Source: Gari tellinella (lineage: Eukaryota > Mollusca > Bivalvia > Cardiida > Psammobiidae). Taken from it: 64,000 bases of DNA. Shown one piece after another: positions 1 through 11,850 of this stretch. The stretch lies in contig OV277861.1 of NCBI GenBank assembly GCA_922989275.2, positions 40,240,623 to 40,304,622 on the forward strand, given 5' to 3'. How positions within the stretch are numbered: the stretch's first letter is position 1; every line of letters begins with the position of its first letter. The notes below the pieces were generated by a model that did no database searches, was not told the origin of the DNA, and worked only from the letters and a program-made list of their open reading frames with translations. The position numbers and the translations under genes were made by a program.

Positions 1-374
1 ATTTTATTTTAACCTAGAAGGCAAACAATTTGGAGCCTGAACAGAGTATACCCTTTGCAAGAACTAAAAGGAAAGCAGTTTGGTATTTTCTATCCCGTAT
101 GCTGCTTCGCAACGAAAGCGATTAGCCGAAATCATCATCATCTCATCTCATAATGCCGCATCATTCACGTTTATTTATTATGACCTATTACAAGAGGTCG
201 ACATCCATTAACACTGGGGATGTCTTTTTGTACCTACGACCTCCGTTGGAATAAACATTTCGAGTATAATTTCTCGAAGGCCTATCTAAGAACTAATATT
301 ACGAAAGTCAAAATTTGCACTCGACAGGAAAAGCCTGGAATCATTTATTTGACATGCATAAAACTCATCATCCT
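1..374. other. Non-coding, remnant of a GACGCC-type cassette
   Basis: No coding signal seen. Bases 21-55 (GCAAACAATTTGGAGCCTGA) look like one arm of the axial cassette of family A. The stretch at 118-160 (gattagccgaaatcatcatc) recurs in inverse orientation near 22180-22230. Confidence 0.4.
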
Positions 375-617
375 GGGGCGCGTTTCATAACACTTCGTAC
401 GACATAAACGGTAGTTAGTCAAAACATTAAAATATGTTTAATTTCTAATTTTTCTATCTAATCCGGTCTTGTGATATCTCTATGGAATTGTCTTGAAAAG
501 ACGATTCCAAAGAGATATCACAAGACAGGATTAGATGTAGAAATAAAACAAAATTGAGACTTTTATAATCTAACCTACGACAACATTTGTCGTACGAAGT
601 TATATGGAACGGGACCC
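375..617. repeat. MITE family F, copy 1
   Basis: Fold-back element with ends GGGGCGCGTTTCATAA and its near complement GAACGGGACCC. The axis is a palindrome around TGGAATTGTC TTGAAAAGACGATTCCA at about 482-512. The same architecture recurs six more times in the window. Confidence 0.8.
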
Positions 618-902
618 AGAAGTACATTGACTTAATATTTGATAATTGTACAAGAACTAAGAAGGACAAACAAGGGAAAATCAACAGGAAGCTGTTTGTT
701 TAGCTACAAAACCACAAACCTGTATCGACCCAAAAGCTGATGGGTGAAGTCGGCTGGGAACCTCTAGAAACAAGAAGAAGGAAATAACAAACTTTCTTTA
801 TTTTTCAAGATGAAAACAAAATCTCACACCTGCTTTCATTTCTTCTTTGATATCACCAAAATTAATGGTGATAGTACATCGTCGAATCACCTGCATAATG
901 CA

Positions 903-1150
903 GGGGCCTGTTTCATTAACTTCGTACGAAAAAAACTATCGTAAGTCTAAACTTTAAAAACCATTTGATTTCTTATTTCTCCATCTACATGTAATTCTGT
1001 CTTGTGATATCTATTTGGAATCGTCTTTTCAAGACGATTCCAAAAAGATGTCACAATACAGGATTAGATGGAGAAATAGATAGAAAATGAGACTTTTATA
1101 TTCTGACTTACGATAACATTTGACGTACGAAGTTTTATGAAACGGGCCCC
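903..1150. repeat. MITE family F, copy 2
   Basis: Same fold-back family as the copy at 375. Ends are GGGGCCTGTTTCATTA and TATGAAACGGGCCCC, with axis GGAATCGTC...GACGATTCC. TTCGTACGA sub-ends and CTTACGAT motifs lie just inside. Confidence 0.85.
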
Positions 1151-1599
1151 AGATAACTTACGAGTACCACATGCACGCATTTCTTCACACAACTCCCTTC
1201 CTATTCATACCGATGTATTAGACATGCCGAGTCAATTTCAACTTTTTAAAGATTCATACTTCAAACAAAAAAGGTCCGTCTCACTACTATAAGGTCATTC
1301 CTGGACTGCCAATTCTACATAATAAGGGTTCCTACTAATTGTAGCTCTGTTTCATACTACCTTCGTTATCAAACAACTGTTGATTCCCTTAACTATATTT
1401 GTGGACAACTCGTAACAGACTAGCATTATATACTGAAGGGAAAGAAACGAAGGGTAAATTTGAAAGATTATTCTGGGAAAGATGTCGGTAAGAATGTTCC
1501 ATAGTTTAGGGTAGGAATGAAGAATGATCGATACTGAACTATCGGCCAAAAGCGATTTAAGAATAATAGCATGAAATAGAAGGTCGCCCCCTGTAGTTT

Positions 1600-2290
1600 G
1601 AAATCAAAAATGACTGTGGAAATTGATTCGTCAATACCGCATGTGTCCCCAATTCGCTCTCTTCACAGCCCTTAGTCTCCTAGACATGGGGTTTGTGAGT
1701 GAGTTTACCTTTCCCATTGGGATGTTGATTCACTCTTTCAAGAAGGCTGCTCTCAGCTGGGAAAGCGTAGCAGGAAGAGGTTTAACGTCTCCGACGATGT
1801 CGGTATACACGACGTTAGCCGTATTCGCGAAAAAGGGATACTTGGGACTCATCGTTAAACATAACGTGTCTCCATTGCCTCAAAATGAATTTGCTGTGTG
1901 CATGTGCCATATCCAATGCATTCAATGCTGACAACGAGCGGTGGAAATGGGAGGGTCAATGTACGGGCGCCGAACCCGCCAAACAGCTTCTCGCAATCAA
2001 TTCTTTAAAACTTTAGCATTGGCGGGACGGCAATAAGTACCTACTGTCTTAAAGGAGGTTGCGAGGCCGTAAGCTGACCATTGCGATAATGAGCATAACG
2101 TAAGGACCTGTCATGTCGTTGTGACGTCACAGGCGGACACCTAGACATAGTTTGCCTTTGACGTCTAGCAAGACGTTCTATAGTGCAAACATGGTAATCA
2201 AAATGACTGGCAACCTGTATTTGCCTTTGATATTAAATAGGTATCTTAAATCCCTGACCCCTCTGAACTTCTGTCAGTCAAACCATTGTC
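1600..2290 (-). pseudogene. Degenerate Tc1-like transposase fossil
   Basis: Reading the minus strand across three frames gives a recognisable Tc1/IS630 transposase in order: a helix-turn-helix remnant (VASHFDYHVCTIERLARRQ, near 2215-2160), the linker after it, the LREA-x-RRPY segment near 1990-1950, and the first catalytic Asp block HVMFNDESQVSLF near 1880-1840. Stops and at least two frameshifts break it, and nothing after the RVYR stretch is recognisable. It differs from the two younger Tc1 copies at 18.6 and 26.1 kb, so it is a separate and older lineage. The open frame on the plus strand at 1623-1931 is its antisense shadow. No function is expected. Confidence 0.7.
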
Positions 2291-2299
2291 GAATTCCAT

Positions 2300-2715
2300 C
2301 CAAATGAATTAAACATATAGGCCAATGATGTGTGTGTTTGAAGACTATCTAATGGTATGAAGAGATGTTTAATCTAAAGTCACAACCCTCTTTGTACGAG
2401 TTTTTGTGTTTTGTGATATCCTTGGATGATAGCGGTACACAATTCCTGTTTTGTAATTTTTGAGATCGGGTCCTGTGCAATCTTATATAGAGAGTTAGTT
2501 AAACGAGTTTCATTGATTTTTAACAACGCATTTGCAAAATATTACAAACAAGAGTGTGTCCCAGTTACACGAATGCCCCCGATGATACAGGGAGGGGAAT
2601 CCAGACTATCAAATGTAAAATGTACGAGTTAGAGAGCTGAAACTGTCGTGGAGCGCCATTTTGAGGAATTCAATGGCCATTACTCCTAAGGGCCCAGCAT
2701 AAATTGGCACCGCTG
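2300..2715. other. No feature recognised
   Basis: AT-rich sequence between the Tc1 fossil and the tandem array. A short plus-strand open frame at 2426-2632 shows no recognisable motif. Confidence 0.4.
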
Positions 2716-2719
2716 GTTA

Positions 2720-3935
2720 TCTAAATTGGTCTCCATTTTATGTCAACAAACATTTTCAGAAAGTTTGGTGAAGATCGGAGAAAAGCAATGTGTTTGTGAA
2801 ACACAAATGCCCTAGCCAGCATCATGTTCTGTAATGTAATGCTTATTTGCAAAAGTAGGTCAAAAGTCATGGTCGTAGGGTAAATGAAACATTGGCATGG
2901 TTGGAGAAGTCTTAACACAAGAAACATAAAAAGTATGGAAGCTCTAGGCCTACTGGTTCAAATGTTATAGGCGTATAACAATTTATACAAAAGAAGGGTC
3001 ACAAGGGCAAAAACGTAGGTATGGTTGGAAAGGTCTTGACACAAGAAATATTATATAAACAAAATATGAAAGCCGTAGGCCTACTGGTGCAAATGTTATA
3101 GCCATTTAAAGATTTCAACAAAAGTAGGTCAAATGTCAAGGTCACAAGGTCAAAAAGTTTTGTATGGTTAGAAAGGTCTTGCCACAGGAAAAACACATGC
3201 CAAGTATAAAAGGCCCCAGGTGTAAAAATGCAAAAGTTACAGCCAAGGTTAAGGTTTTTGGTTCAAGTTTGATTAAATAGGTCAAAGGTGAAGGTGAAGG
3301 TCACAAGGTCAAAGATGTTGGTATGGTGGGAAAGGTCTTGACACAAGAAATATACATACAAAATATGAAAGCCCTGGGCCAACTGGTGGAAATGTTAAAG
3401 CCATTTAAAGATTTTTACAAAAGTAGGTCAAATGTCGAGGTCAAGGTCACAAGGTCAAAAAGTTTTGTATGGTTGGAAAGGTCTTGAGGAATACACATGC
3501 CAAGTATAAAAGGTCCAGGTTCAAAAATGCAAAAGTTATAGCCAAGGTTAAGGTTTTTGGTTAAAGTTTGATTAAATAGGTCAAAGGTCAAGGTCAAGGT
3601 CACATGGTCAAAGATGTTGGTATGGTTGGAAAGGTCTTGACACAAGAAATATAAATACAAAATATGAAAGCCTTGGGCCAACTGGTGCAAATATTATAGC
3701 CATTTAAAGATTTTTACAAAAGTAGGTCAAATGTCAAGGTCAAGGTCACAAGGTCTTGATACAGGGAAGACACATGCCAAGTATAAAAGGCCTATGTACA
3801 AAAATGCAAGAGTTATAGCCAAGGTTAATGTTTTTGGCACAGACAGACGGACGGACGGACGGACAGACAAACCAACAGACATGACAAAAACTATATGCCC
3901 CCGAATCGTAGATTCTGGGGGCATAAAAATGCTAC
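2720..3935 (-). repeat. Tandem array of about 145-150 bp units with a hairpin terminus
   Basis: Repeated units contain GGTATGGTTGGAAAGGTCTTG, a CAAAATATGAAAGCC or AAGTATAAAAGG segment, TATAGCCA and AGGTCAAGGTCACAAGGTC. Two alternating half-unit types make a higher-order period near 280-300 bp (compare 3130-3430 with 3450-3740). The right end carries a GGAC-rich run (3842-3866) and a perfect stem (ATGCCCCCGAATC...GATTCTGGGGGCAT, 3894-3925). On the minus strand the units read as repeated peptides, an artefact of the repeat. Confidence 0.75.
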
Positions 3936-4029
3936 CCTGCGTTTCTTTTCCCGTTCAATATACTAGACACTGTAATAAACGTTTGCGTACAACTAACTAC
4001 TTTGAGCTCCGGATTAATCGAGATATTTT

Positions 4030-4205
4030 ACCCCATTCACTGCCTAATTCTCGTTTGCTTTAATATTATTGTATGCAACATAATACGAGTGTTAAATAGT
4101 TTTGTACCTGATCAGACGCCGCGTCATGCGGCGTCTGATCAGGGCCAAAACTGTTTTCAAAATCGACCATATGCGATGTCGGCGATGAAAGCGTTAATAC
4201 TCGTA
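4030..4205. repeat. MITE family E, copy 1
   Basis: Shell TTTTACCCCATTCACTGCC...GGCGATGAAAGCGTTAA around the axial palindrome TGATCAGACGCCGCGTCATG...GCGGCGTCTGATCA at 4109-4142. Confidence 0.65.
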
Positions 4206-4402
4206 GTTATGGCGTTCCTTCTAAAAATCCTCATAAATTGTCTATCTTGACACAACAGTACGACGTGTTTATTTCAAACTTGAACTTTTGTTAATAATCT
4301 ATCTTTTTAAGACATGTGACTGCTTGAAACAAAGTGGAAGTAAACTAAAACTTTTCTTTAGAAGCTTTCTGTTTTATCTTTACATTGTTTTAAGCTGTGG
4401 TA

Positions 4403-4752
4403 CAGTTGTCCCTCTCTACAACGATACCCGACGGAAGACAAAGAGTATGTGTATTGTTCGAAGGAGTTGTCATAGGGGGAGAAAAATTGACATGGTTTAA
4501 ATTTGCAAACAGCCTTAATCAAGATCAGAGGCCGCGTAACGGATACGAGCTGTTCGTCACTCACTTCTGTCAAAATGTCCACAAATATGTTACTTTGAGA
4601 AAACCAGCAGACGGCAATTTTAAGTAGACTATATATATGTATATTGCAGCAGTGAAAGTGTTAGACATAATTGTTTTGTTGGGGAACAACGACAGGCTTT
4701 GTTGTAAGGAGGGAATCGTTGTTTGAAGGGCCGTTGTAGGGAGAAAACACTG
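4403..4752. repeat. MITE family D, copy 1 (pogo-like ends)
   Basis: Left end CAGTTGTCCCTCTCTACAACG and right end CCGTTGTAGGGAGAAAACACTG are inverted copies. The axis is a decayed GACGCC-type cassette (GATCAGAGGCCGCGTAACGG, about 4522-4541). The CAGTG termini and TA flank resemble pogo/Tc1-mariner MITEs. Confidence 0.7.
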
Positions 4753-4899
4753 TGTCTACTGCAAATGAAGTCTTTTTTGTGGTCATATAAAAGAGAGCTT
4801 TGATTTTGATTTTAAGTCTTTTACTTTTAAAACTTTCACAAGAGTGAAAATAAATGTGGGTGCTTCTGGAGGAGATATCAGCGGTAATTCCATCCTGCT

Positions 4900-5152
4900 T
4901 TAACCCATAACTCTATCGCCTGTTTCTAGCTTTGAAGACAGGTGATCGCTTAAAGCAGGCTGAAAGTAAAGCAGAATGCGCCTAAAGGCGCATTCTGCTT
5001 TACTTTTAGCCTGTTTTAAGCTAATATATTCTAGATTATAGAAAGTAAAGGTTATCATAATTATTCATAACTGTATGAATTAGAATTATTTTCAATAATG
5101 GAGAAATAAACAAAAGACGGAAAAAGGCGTACTGATGCGGAATGGGTTAAGC
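4900..5152. repeat. MITE family B, copy 1
   Basis: Inverted shell TTTAACCCATAAC...GAATGGGTTAAG around the long axial palindrome CTTAAAGCAGGCTGAAAGTA...CTTTTAGCCTGTTTTAAG at 4950-5023, whose axis is GAATGCGCC/GGCGCATTC. Confidence 0.85.
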
Positions 5153-5200
5153 AACAACGTGTTTTCAACACTTACAAAGCATGACGCATGTATGACTTTA

Positions 5201-5400
5201 CAGTAAATCACCTAGAATACGACCACTAAAACGAAGACTAATTGAATATTTAGAAAAAAAGAAATGGAAAGTTTAAAGTAAGGTGGCATTAGAACAGAAA
5301 AGGTGCGTTCTGTTTTTCTGTCGATTTGCTTTTTGCAGTCACATGTCGTAAACACCTAATCAGAAACAAAAGTTTGTGGTCGTAATAGAGAGGTCTTACT
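5201..5400. repeat. MITE family C, copy 1 (Tigger/pogo-like)
   Basis: TA-flanked. Left end CAGTAAATCACCTAGAATACG with GACCACTAAAACG; right end GTGGTCGTAATAGAGAGGTC. The axial palindrome is shortened compared with later copies. Confidence 0.7.
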
Positions 5401-6430
5401 ATATTGATGCACAGTAAAGTACTTTTCTGAAATCAAATCAATAGAATGAATCACCTATCACAAGATTTATTATACCTATTAGCCTCTCTACTTTAGACAT
5501 TAAGCAACGCTGACGTTTCAAACATATTGGAGCAAGATAAGACGTCAAGTAACTCTGTGACGTCTGATTCTGGACAAAAACTTCTTTATACTCACATTGG
5601 TTTTTCTTAAGACAAGTAAAAAATGAATTTGAAATAATAGCCGACGACAATTGAAACAGACAAAAAATGCGAATGAAGGGATTAATTGTTTCTGTCTTAT
5701 CGCGATGTTGTTATAGCTTTGTTATTTAGCGCTGACTAATATATATATGTAGCTAATTTGAATACAGGTCAAACCAGCTAAGGCCCACGTACTTCTCTTT
5801 TACAACAAAGTTTTCTGAAATCTGGCTCCAACACTGTAAATCCATATGTTCTGAACACAAACACATATGAAAACACTTTTCTGTAACAGTTTAAGAACTT
5901 GTTTTGGTGTTTTCTGAAAAACACTAGTGTTTTACATTAAAACATTACGTGAAACTGTGTTTTGTCTGACAACGAAAAAAGCATGTTTTGGGCTTGAAAC
6001 AATTTGAGAACGCAAAAACACGTTTTAGTACAGTAAATGTTTTATTTCTAAACTCCTCAGTTTTATTTTGAGTTACATAAGGCCAAATTAAAATGTATTT
6101 CCAATTTCATGCCTAAACAATTAGGAACGGTAGGTCGGGGAATCTTTTATTTAAACCATACAATAATACATTTAACTTTCTGATGGAGTATTTTACATTT
6201 ATAAATATATGAAAAAATATGAAAGTGTTTTACTGTACAGATGCCTGTGGTTATGCATTAAAACTCTTATAGAGATCCAATCAAATTGTTATTCGATTGG
6301 TAGAATGGTAGGTTCCATTACAACAATTACCTAAAAAATCTTAAATGGCATCATTATTGTTCAATATTGGTAGACCAAAACAGCAAAGTAGTGACACACA
6401 TTTTAAGCAATAGTGTACACCTTAGAACTC
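5401..6430. other. AT-rich, no gene; AAACAC-motif repeats
   Basis: No coding sequence recognised. From about 5830 to 6240, AAACACnn and TGTTTT motifs recur. ACACTGTAAATCC at 5832 and AGTGTTTTACTGTACAG near 6225 may be the ends of a decayed inverted-repeat element. Confidence 0.4.
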
Positions 6431-6477
6431 CTTCAGTACCACGCACATAATTTAATTTCATATTAGGATTTAACCAG

Positions 6478-7528
6478 TTGCTCACTGTAGATATATACAC
6501 TTTTCTTGGAGTTATTCTTCAAGAGAACCTTGATGACAATGTGACTGTTAAACCTGTTGCCCTGAGTGCCAGTCGAACATTGGGCCTTTTGATTGCCAAG
6601 TGTAAAGCATTAAGTGGTTGTCCCCATGACGTATTTTCAAAGTTGTACAATTCGGTTGTATGGCTAGTTATTGATTATAGTGTTTCTATATGGGGTTATA
6701 AAACATACTCTTGTATTGAAGCCGCCCATAGTAGAGCCAAAATATTCTTTTTAGGTGTAGGCAAATACACATATAATGATGGTGTAGCTGGAGAAATGGA
6801 CTGGAAGCTACCTTAAGTTCGACAGTGGAAATGTATTGCCCTATACTGGTCACATTTATCAAGTATGGACAGTTCAAGGGTTAATAAACGCGTTACACTT
6901 TGGTCGTATGAACGATCAAATCGTTCTTGTAAAAATTGGTACTTTAAAGTTAAGTCTCATTTTTATGAGAACGACTTGAATATATATTGTCGTTTAGACA
7001 AACAGATATCTAGATCATTTGCTCAATTTGTTGAGATTAAAACCTTTGAACATTTTATTAGTAGCTGGCTACATAGAATTAATAGTTATGTTGGAGTATC
7101 TGGCCGTTCACGGTCGAAACAAGTTGAGATTGTATCATTGCTTTAAATCCAACTTTTCTACAGAGCAATACTGTAAAATGATACTGCCGCCTTTGCAGCG
7201 CTCAGCTTTTTGTAAATTTCGATTAGGTGTAGCTCCAATTCGAATTGAAACTGGCCGTTATGAGGGTCTTCATGAGGAAAGTAGAGTTTGCCCATTTTGT
7301 ATTAGAAGTACTGTAGAAAATGAAATACATATAATTTTGAACGTTCATGTTTACAATGATTTAAGAGAAGAGGTGTTTACAAAAGCACGTACTTTTAATC
7401 CAGATTTCTTAAACCTAGATGATTTCAATAAATATGTGTTTCTATTTTTCAACACTAACAAGATAAGAGATTGTGCCAATACCTGCTTTTACGTTTTACA
7501 GCGACGACAAGTTTTAATATGTAAATAA
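6478..7528 (+). pseudogene. Non-LTR retrotransposon ORF2, C-terminal fragment
   Basis: Part of the reverse-transcriptase thumb and the downstream domain of a LINE ORF2. It starts at a YTFLGVIL block typical of the region after the YADD palm, then SASRTLGLLIAKCKAL. An in-frame TAA at 6814-6816 breaks the first frame, which resumes as MDSSRVNKRVTLW. A frameshift near 7110 moves reading to frame 2, which continues through LPPLQRSAFCKFRLGVAPIR to a CPFC...H zinc-knuckle-like tail and stops at 7526-7528. The 5' part is absent, as expected for truncated target-primed insertion. It is the same broad family as the fragments at 14.7 and 54.2 kb. Confidence 0.8.
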
Positions 7529-7876
7529 TCTTAGTTCAATTCGATTAGATAATAATCATTTCATTTTGATCTTTAAGTTTTATTAACAAATGTAAATTTT
7601 GGAACACCGGAATACTTTATCTTGCTTTTGTTGACTATTCTTAGTTTTTCTTTACTCTCCTTTTTGCACGGCTTTGATATGTTAAAGCATTATCATAAAT
7701 TGTAGCATTCTATTCATTTGTGTCTTACTGGGATGTTATAAATATTTGTGTTATACATGATATGTTATATAATTTATATCATCTCTTATAATTCCATTAA
7801 GGAATGGCTTTGCGCTTATTTTAAGATTCGATTGTGTATGTTCTTATATGTATTGAATGTGCATTGATGAGATGTA

Positions 7877-7882
7877 AATAAA
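7877..7882 (+). terminator. Polyadenylation signal of the LINE fragment
   Basis: AATAAA lies 350 bp after the ORF2 stop in a T-rich tail that ends near 7910. This is consistent with a LINE 3' UTR. Confidence 0.5.
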
Positions 7883-7910
7883 GATTCTTATCATTATATA
7901 TACTATAGAT

Positions 7911-8456
7911 GCAGTTAATTTTGTTTTGAAATGTGTTGTATGCATGTCAAATGAGTCAATGAAATGTATTGTCTGCATGTTGAATGTGTCAATGGTTATT
8001 CACTAGCAGATCATGTGTGCAAGGAACATACCTTATGAAAGATTTAGAGTAAAATTCACTTAGATATTTGCTAACTCTTATTTAACAATCAATCTTAAAC
8101 GCTTAAACGTCTATAAACAAGCTTTTCAAACATTTAAGTGGAGAATAGTCACTAGTACACGCTCCGCAAAAAACCGACTGTCACAAGCTCCGAAAACAAT
8201 ACCGACATTCGCTGATACATTTTTCGAAAAATGAAAAATAAAGTTTAGGGTCGGAGGAAAAAACAAGCGTCGGTCGGGTTACCGAAAACACAGGTATTTT
8301 GTTTGCCTAAGATACGCTTCGTGATTTATTTCAAAACACATATGTGATGTATGCAACACACACATGTTTTATTCAAAGTGTATGTAACATTAACCCTTCA
8401 TATACGACGTAGTTTCTATACAGAACTTAACATAATGGACACAACATGTAAACTGT
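7911..8456. other. No feature recognised
   Basis: AT-rich spacer. Two diverged tandem copies of a TGTATGCATGTCAAATGAGTC-like motif lie near 7935-8000; otherwise nothing is identifiable. Confidence 0.35.
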
Positions 8457-8940
8457 TAACTCTTTACCCAAACAACTGTTTCTAGATAAAAAAACCCAGT
8501 TGATAACTTATAGAAGGTTGAAAGTAAAGCAGAGTGTGTCTAAATGTATATTCTGCTTTACTTTCAGCCTGTTTTGAGCTACCACCTGCAAGGATATAAA
8601 AACTATTTCTGATAGTACATGTTCATGACTATGGATTCGAACCTTGCTATACAGCGGAGAAGAATTTATTCTTTCCGGTTTAAACGAAATGAAACACAAA
8701 CGCTTTGCAGTAAAATGGTTAAAAATAACAACTTTTTGAAGTATCTCACGATGGTTTTTGTAATATGAGTTGCAAACGATTTGATGCCTGATCAGGCACC
8801 GGGTTACCAGGCGTCTGATCTGACTTAAACATAATTGCAATGGAAATAAAAGCTTTTAACGCAAACGCATTAATTAAGAAAGATTAACGTCTTCTGTACT
8901 GTATTTTCTTCAGTGAAGGAATAAACTAAATACCCAACCC
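8457..8940. repeat. MITE family B, copy 2, carrying a nested family A element
   Basis: Left part TTAACTCTTTACCC with the axial palindrome AGGTTGAAAGTAAAGCAG...CTTTACTTTCAGCCTG (8516-8575). The right arm (catgttcatgactat...ttcagtgaagga) is interrupted by family A at about 8645-8912. Confidence 0.65.
8645..8912 (-). repeat. MITE family A, nested copy
   Basis: Minus orientation: GAAGAATTTATTCTTTCCGG then TTTAAACG at the left, the cassette CCTGATCAGGCACCGGGTTA...GGCGTCTGATC at 8786-8822, and AAGATTAACGTCTTCTGTACTG at the right. It sits inside a family B element. Confidence 0.6.
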
Positions 8941-9149
8941 TAATCATGCTAAGCGCGACTTGGCTAGCATTTGCGAACAGCTTGGATCTAGATCAGATGC
9001 CGCACCACACAGCGTCTGATCTAGATCCAAACTGTTTGTCACTCATAGTTAACTTTTCGTCCGCTTAAAGAAATCATTAAAACTAATTTTGATTTTTTTC
9101 GTAGACGACATATTTGAAGAAGATGGCAATTCAGCACGATAAGGGTTGA
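8936..9149. repeat. MITE family E, copy 2
   Basis: Shell AACCCTAATCATGCTAAGCG...CAGCACGATAAGGGTT around a near-perfect palindrome (GCTTGGATCTAGATCAGATG...GCGTCTGATCTAGATCCAA, 8978-9028). Confidence 0.75.
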
Positions 9150-9825
9150 AGTTAATATTCCATCCTGCCACAGTTATGCTAGGTAATTTACAAATTCTGC
9201 TAGAATGAATAGATGTTCCAAAAAGTGATGGCGATGATGATAATGATGATGATGTATGACAACAAATGCTGTTTAGTTACCTTGAAATGATAACTATTCC
9301 CATGAATCTATTTATAAAATCCAAGCGGCAACCGTTTCTCGTGCGTAACCAATTAGTTAAAAACCCGTCACGTGGTGTTAGTGATAACTCCGGTTTTTTG
9401 GTCATCTGACATTTTTCTAAAAATAAACACCCAAACATCGACCTGTTTTCCACGGCAACGCTTAGAAAACGCCGGTGTTTATTAAGCGTTGTCTACCGAT
9501 CATTTATGACGAGGAACACTCTGAAAGGCTTTGATTTTAAGTCACTCTCTTTAAATATGCTAAAACTGCAATTTAAAATGGATATATATCAAAATAGTAG
9601 AAGAATGATATTCATAGCATGTCGATGGCATGAAACTTATAAATGGGTGTAAAGCACTAACAATTATATTAAACATATTGGTGTTTACTAGAAAGCACAA
9701 GCATTTTGACATCATTAAAACACGTGTGGTGTTCGCCAAATTTACAGAGAAACTGTTTGCAATGATTCTAATTATTTCAATGTAAACACGTTTATTCCCC
9801 CTACCTCTGTATGCATTCAACATAC
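9150..9825. other. No gene recognised
   Basis: AT-rich; includes a short GATGATGAT run near 9231-9254. A minus-strand open frame at 9560-9823 lacks family features. Confidence 0.35.
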
Positions 9826-10012
9826 TGAAGACGTTATTCTTTCCCGTTTAAACGATAGCGAAACCGAAACGCAATCGGATTGCACTATTTAAAATAGAGA
9901 AACTAATCTTTTGACATTTCAAACTACAAATGCAGGCAAAAGGTTTGCAAATAAAAAACAACAGTTTTGCCTTAACACGTTTATTTGAAAAGAATAACGT
10001 CTTTTCAACTGT
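9826..10012 (-). repeat. MITE family A, degenerate copy
   Basis: GAAGACGTTATTCTTTCCCG plus TTTAAACG at the left, and TTTGAAAAGAATAACGTC with TTTTCAACTG at the right. The axial cassette is lost or unrecognisable. Confidence 0.6.
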
Positions 10013-10553
10013 AAGGCCGTGCATAGACAACTGTAAACGTCTGTTTCACATCTGTTTAAGATAATACTCTTGTTTTTACTTTGTGTCGATTGATCAGGAA
10101 TCACTTCCGGGTCGTTGTGGTCTTAGAAGTAGTACCTTGAACAATACAATTTCGAAGATTGACAATGTTTAGTGTTGCCTGTGAATGAATTTGAATGATT
10201 TTCCTGATGAAAACTGGTTATTTGTGGTCATTTCCACCACAATGGCATTGTTTTAGGGATCTCATTTCAGGACATTTTCCCCAGGCGGATGCATATGGAA
10301 ACACAGTGAATGGGATGAAAGTGAAAGTTGTTTACCTTTATTTTGACAGTGACCTTAGAAAATCATTGATAGCAAAAATGAAATTGCCGACGTTATAGGT
10401 TGACTGACCTCAATCAACAGGGAATTGTCCATAAAACTGAAGGGTATGTCTTTTATAGCATAGATCCTGTTTAGGGGGGAGCTATTGGCTCTGAAAGTAA
10501 GGCATTTTACTATAGATTATATAGAGTGAAATTAAACCAGGCCGATACCTTAT
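10013..10553. other. No gene recognised
   Basis: The open frame at 10195-10398 has no recognisable domain. Nothing else is identified. Confidence 0.35.
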
Positions 10554-11710
10554 GGGGCCTTCCCATACACGGGTTTGTCTTACGATTCCTTACGGATCGC
10601 CAACCCGTAGTCTATCGTAAGCATCCACAAATGATCCGTTAGTGTCCGTAAATAACTCGGAAGTATCCGTAAGGATTCGGGGATTAAGATGCCAATTTTT
10701 AAATGTCACAATTTTTCTTACGATTGTCCACGGAATTATTCTTCCGGAAATCAATCGTAACGATCCGTTTAGTATCGTAAACCGGTTGTAACAACACGAA
10801 ATCCTCCGTAAACAGTCCGTAAGGATCTGTTAACCCCCGTTACGTGTTTGTGATCATCCGTGGTATAATCGTTGAGATTTTGTGTCTGTTAAAAAGGCAA
10901 AATATATCCAAAAAGACCACAACAAATCTAAGTGAAAATATTATTTCCGTCATATCGATGTTCTCTTACTTCATGCCAGTTGTTGAATGATGACACATTT
11001 GAAATCGGATACTGTTTGGTCCTTAAAAGATCAAACGCGTCATTTCTCTTAGCAAACAGTTTACATCCAGATTAGACCGCTCGTGGCAACACCTTACATC
11101 AGGCCCTACTCAAATTGAGACTCTAATCTTATATTTTGAGAAATTTTGGAGAAAACATTTTTTTTACAGAAGAACACGTCAATTTTTGCAGGCGGTACTA
11201 TTTCGTTCGTTCTACGATTAAGCCCCATTTACTGTCATCACGTTATAAGTTTTTAACAATTTGCGTCTACGTGTATTTCTAAAATTTTAATTTTAGGTAT
11301 TTTGATTGAAGGAGGATTAATTGAGTGTCAAGCAGTTTGGATCCTGACCAGATGCCAGCTCTGGATCCAACGCTTTGCAAGTAATCACTGTTTTCGGGCT
11401 AAGTCAGTCACTTGGTATATGTACAGATAATTTTATATTGATTGACCTTTAACTAAAAGAGCGTGTAAGTAGAGAAAACTAGTAGGTGCGAGTGCTAAAT
11501 AACGCGGAAAACTCGTGGAACAATCGCAGAGTCTTGTTGTAAATATATCGTTATAACTCGTAAGAACCGTAAATAGCTCGTTATAACTCGTAAACCCATC
11601 TTAATTGACTCTTAAAATGGGCATAATGATATCGTTATAAACCATATACTTTTACGGATGTGTGCCATCCGTGAAAAAAATCGTAGAAATCCGTGCATGT
11701 GAAGGCTCCA
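10554..11710. mobile_element. TIR element of 1.16 kb with CCGTAA/TTACGG subterminal repeats
   Basis: Ends GGGGCCTTCCCATACACGGG and CCGTGCATGTGAAGGCTCC are imperfect inverted copies. Inside both ends, short TCCGTAA, CGTAAG and TTACGG motifs repeat many times (10580-10860 and 11540-11690), in the manner of subterminal transposase-binding arrays. No transposase frame is present, so it is non-autonomous. A decayed E-type cassette (GTTTGGATCCTGACCAG, 11333) lies inside. Confidence 0.65.
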
Positions 11711-11850
11711 TTTAGTAGTTTGAGTATTTATTGTTTTGACCTTGATCAGACGAATTTTTACTCGGTGTCTGATTTGGATATAAATTGTTTGAAACTTGCC
11801 TATATTGTATTTATACTGTCTGAAGCAGTAGTAACGCAGCTAAATGCATA

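Noticed and set aside
1623..1931. 102-codon plus-strand open frame as a gene
   Set aside because: The minus strand carries a recognisable Tc1 transposase across the same bases; the plus frame is antisense.
3415..3690. Minus-strand open frames in the tandem array
   Set aside because: They repeat the same short peptide with the array period and have no start context or domain.
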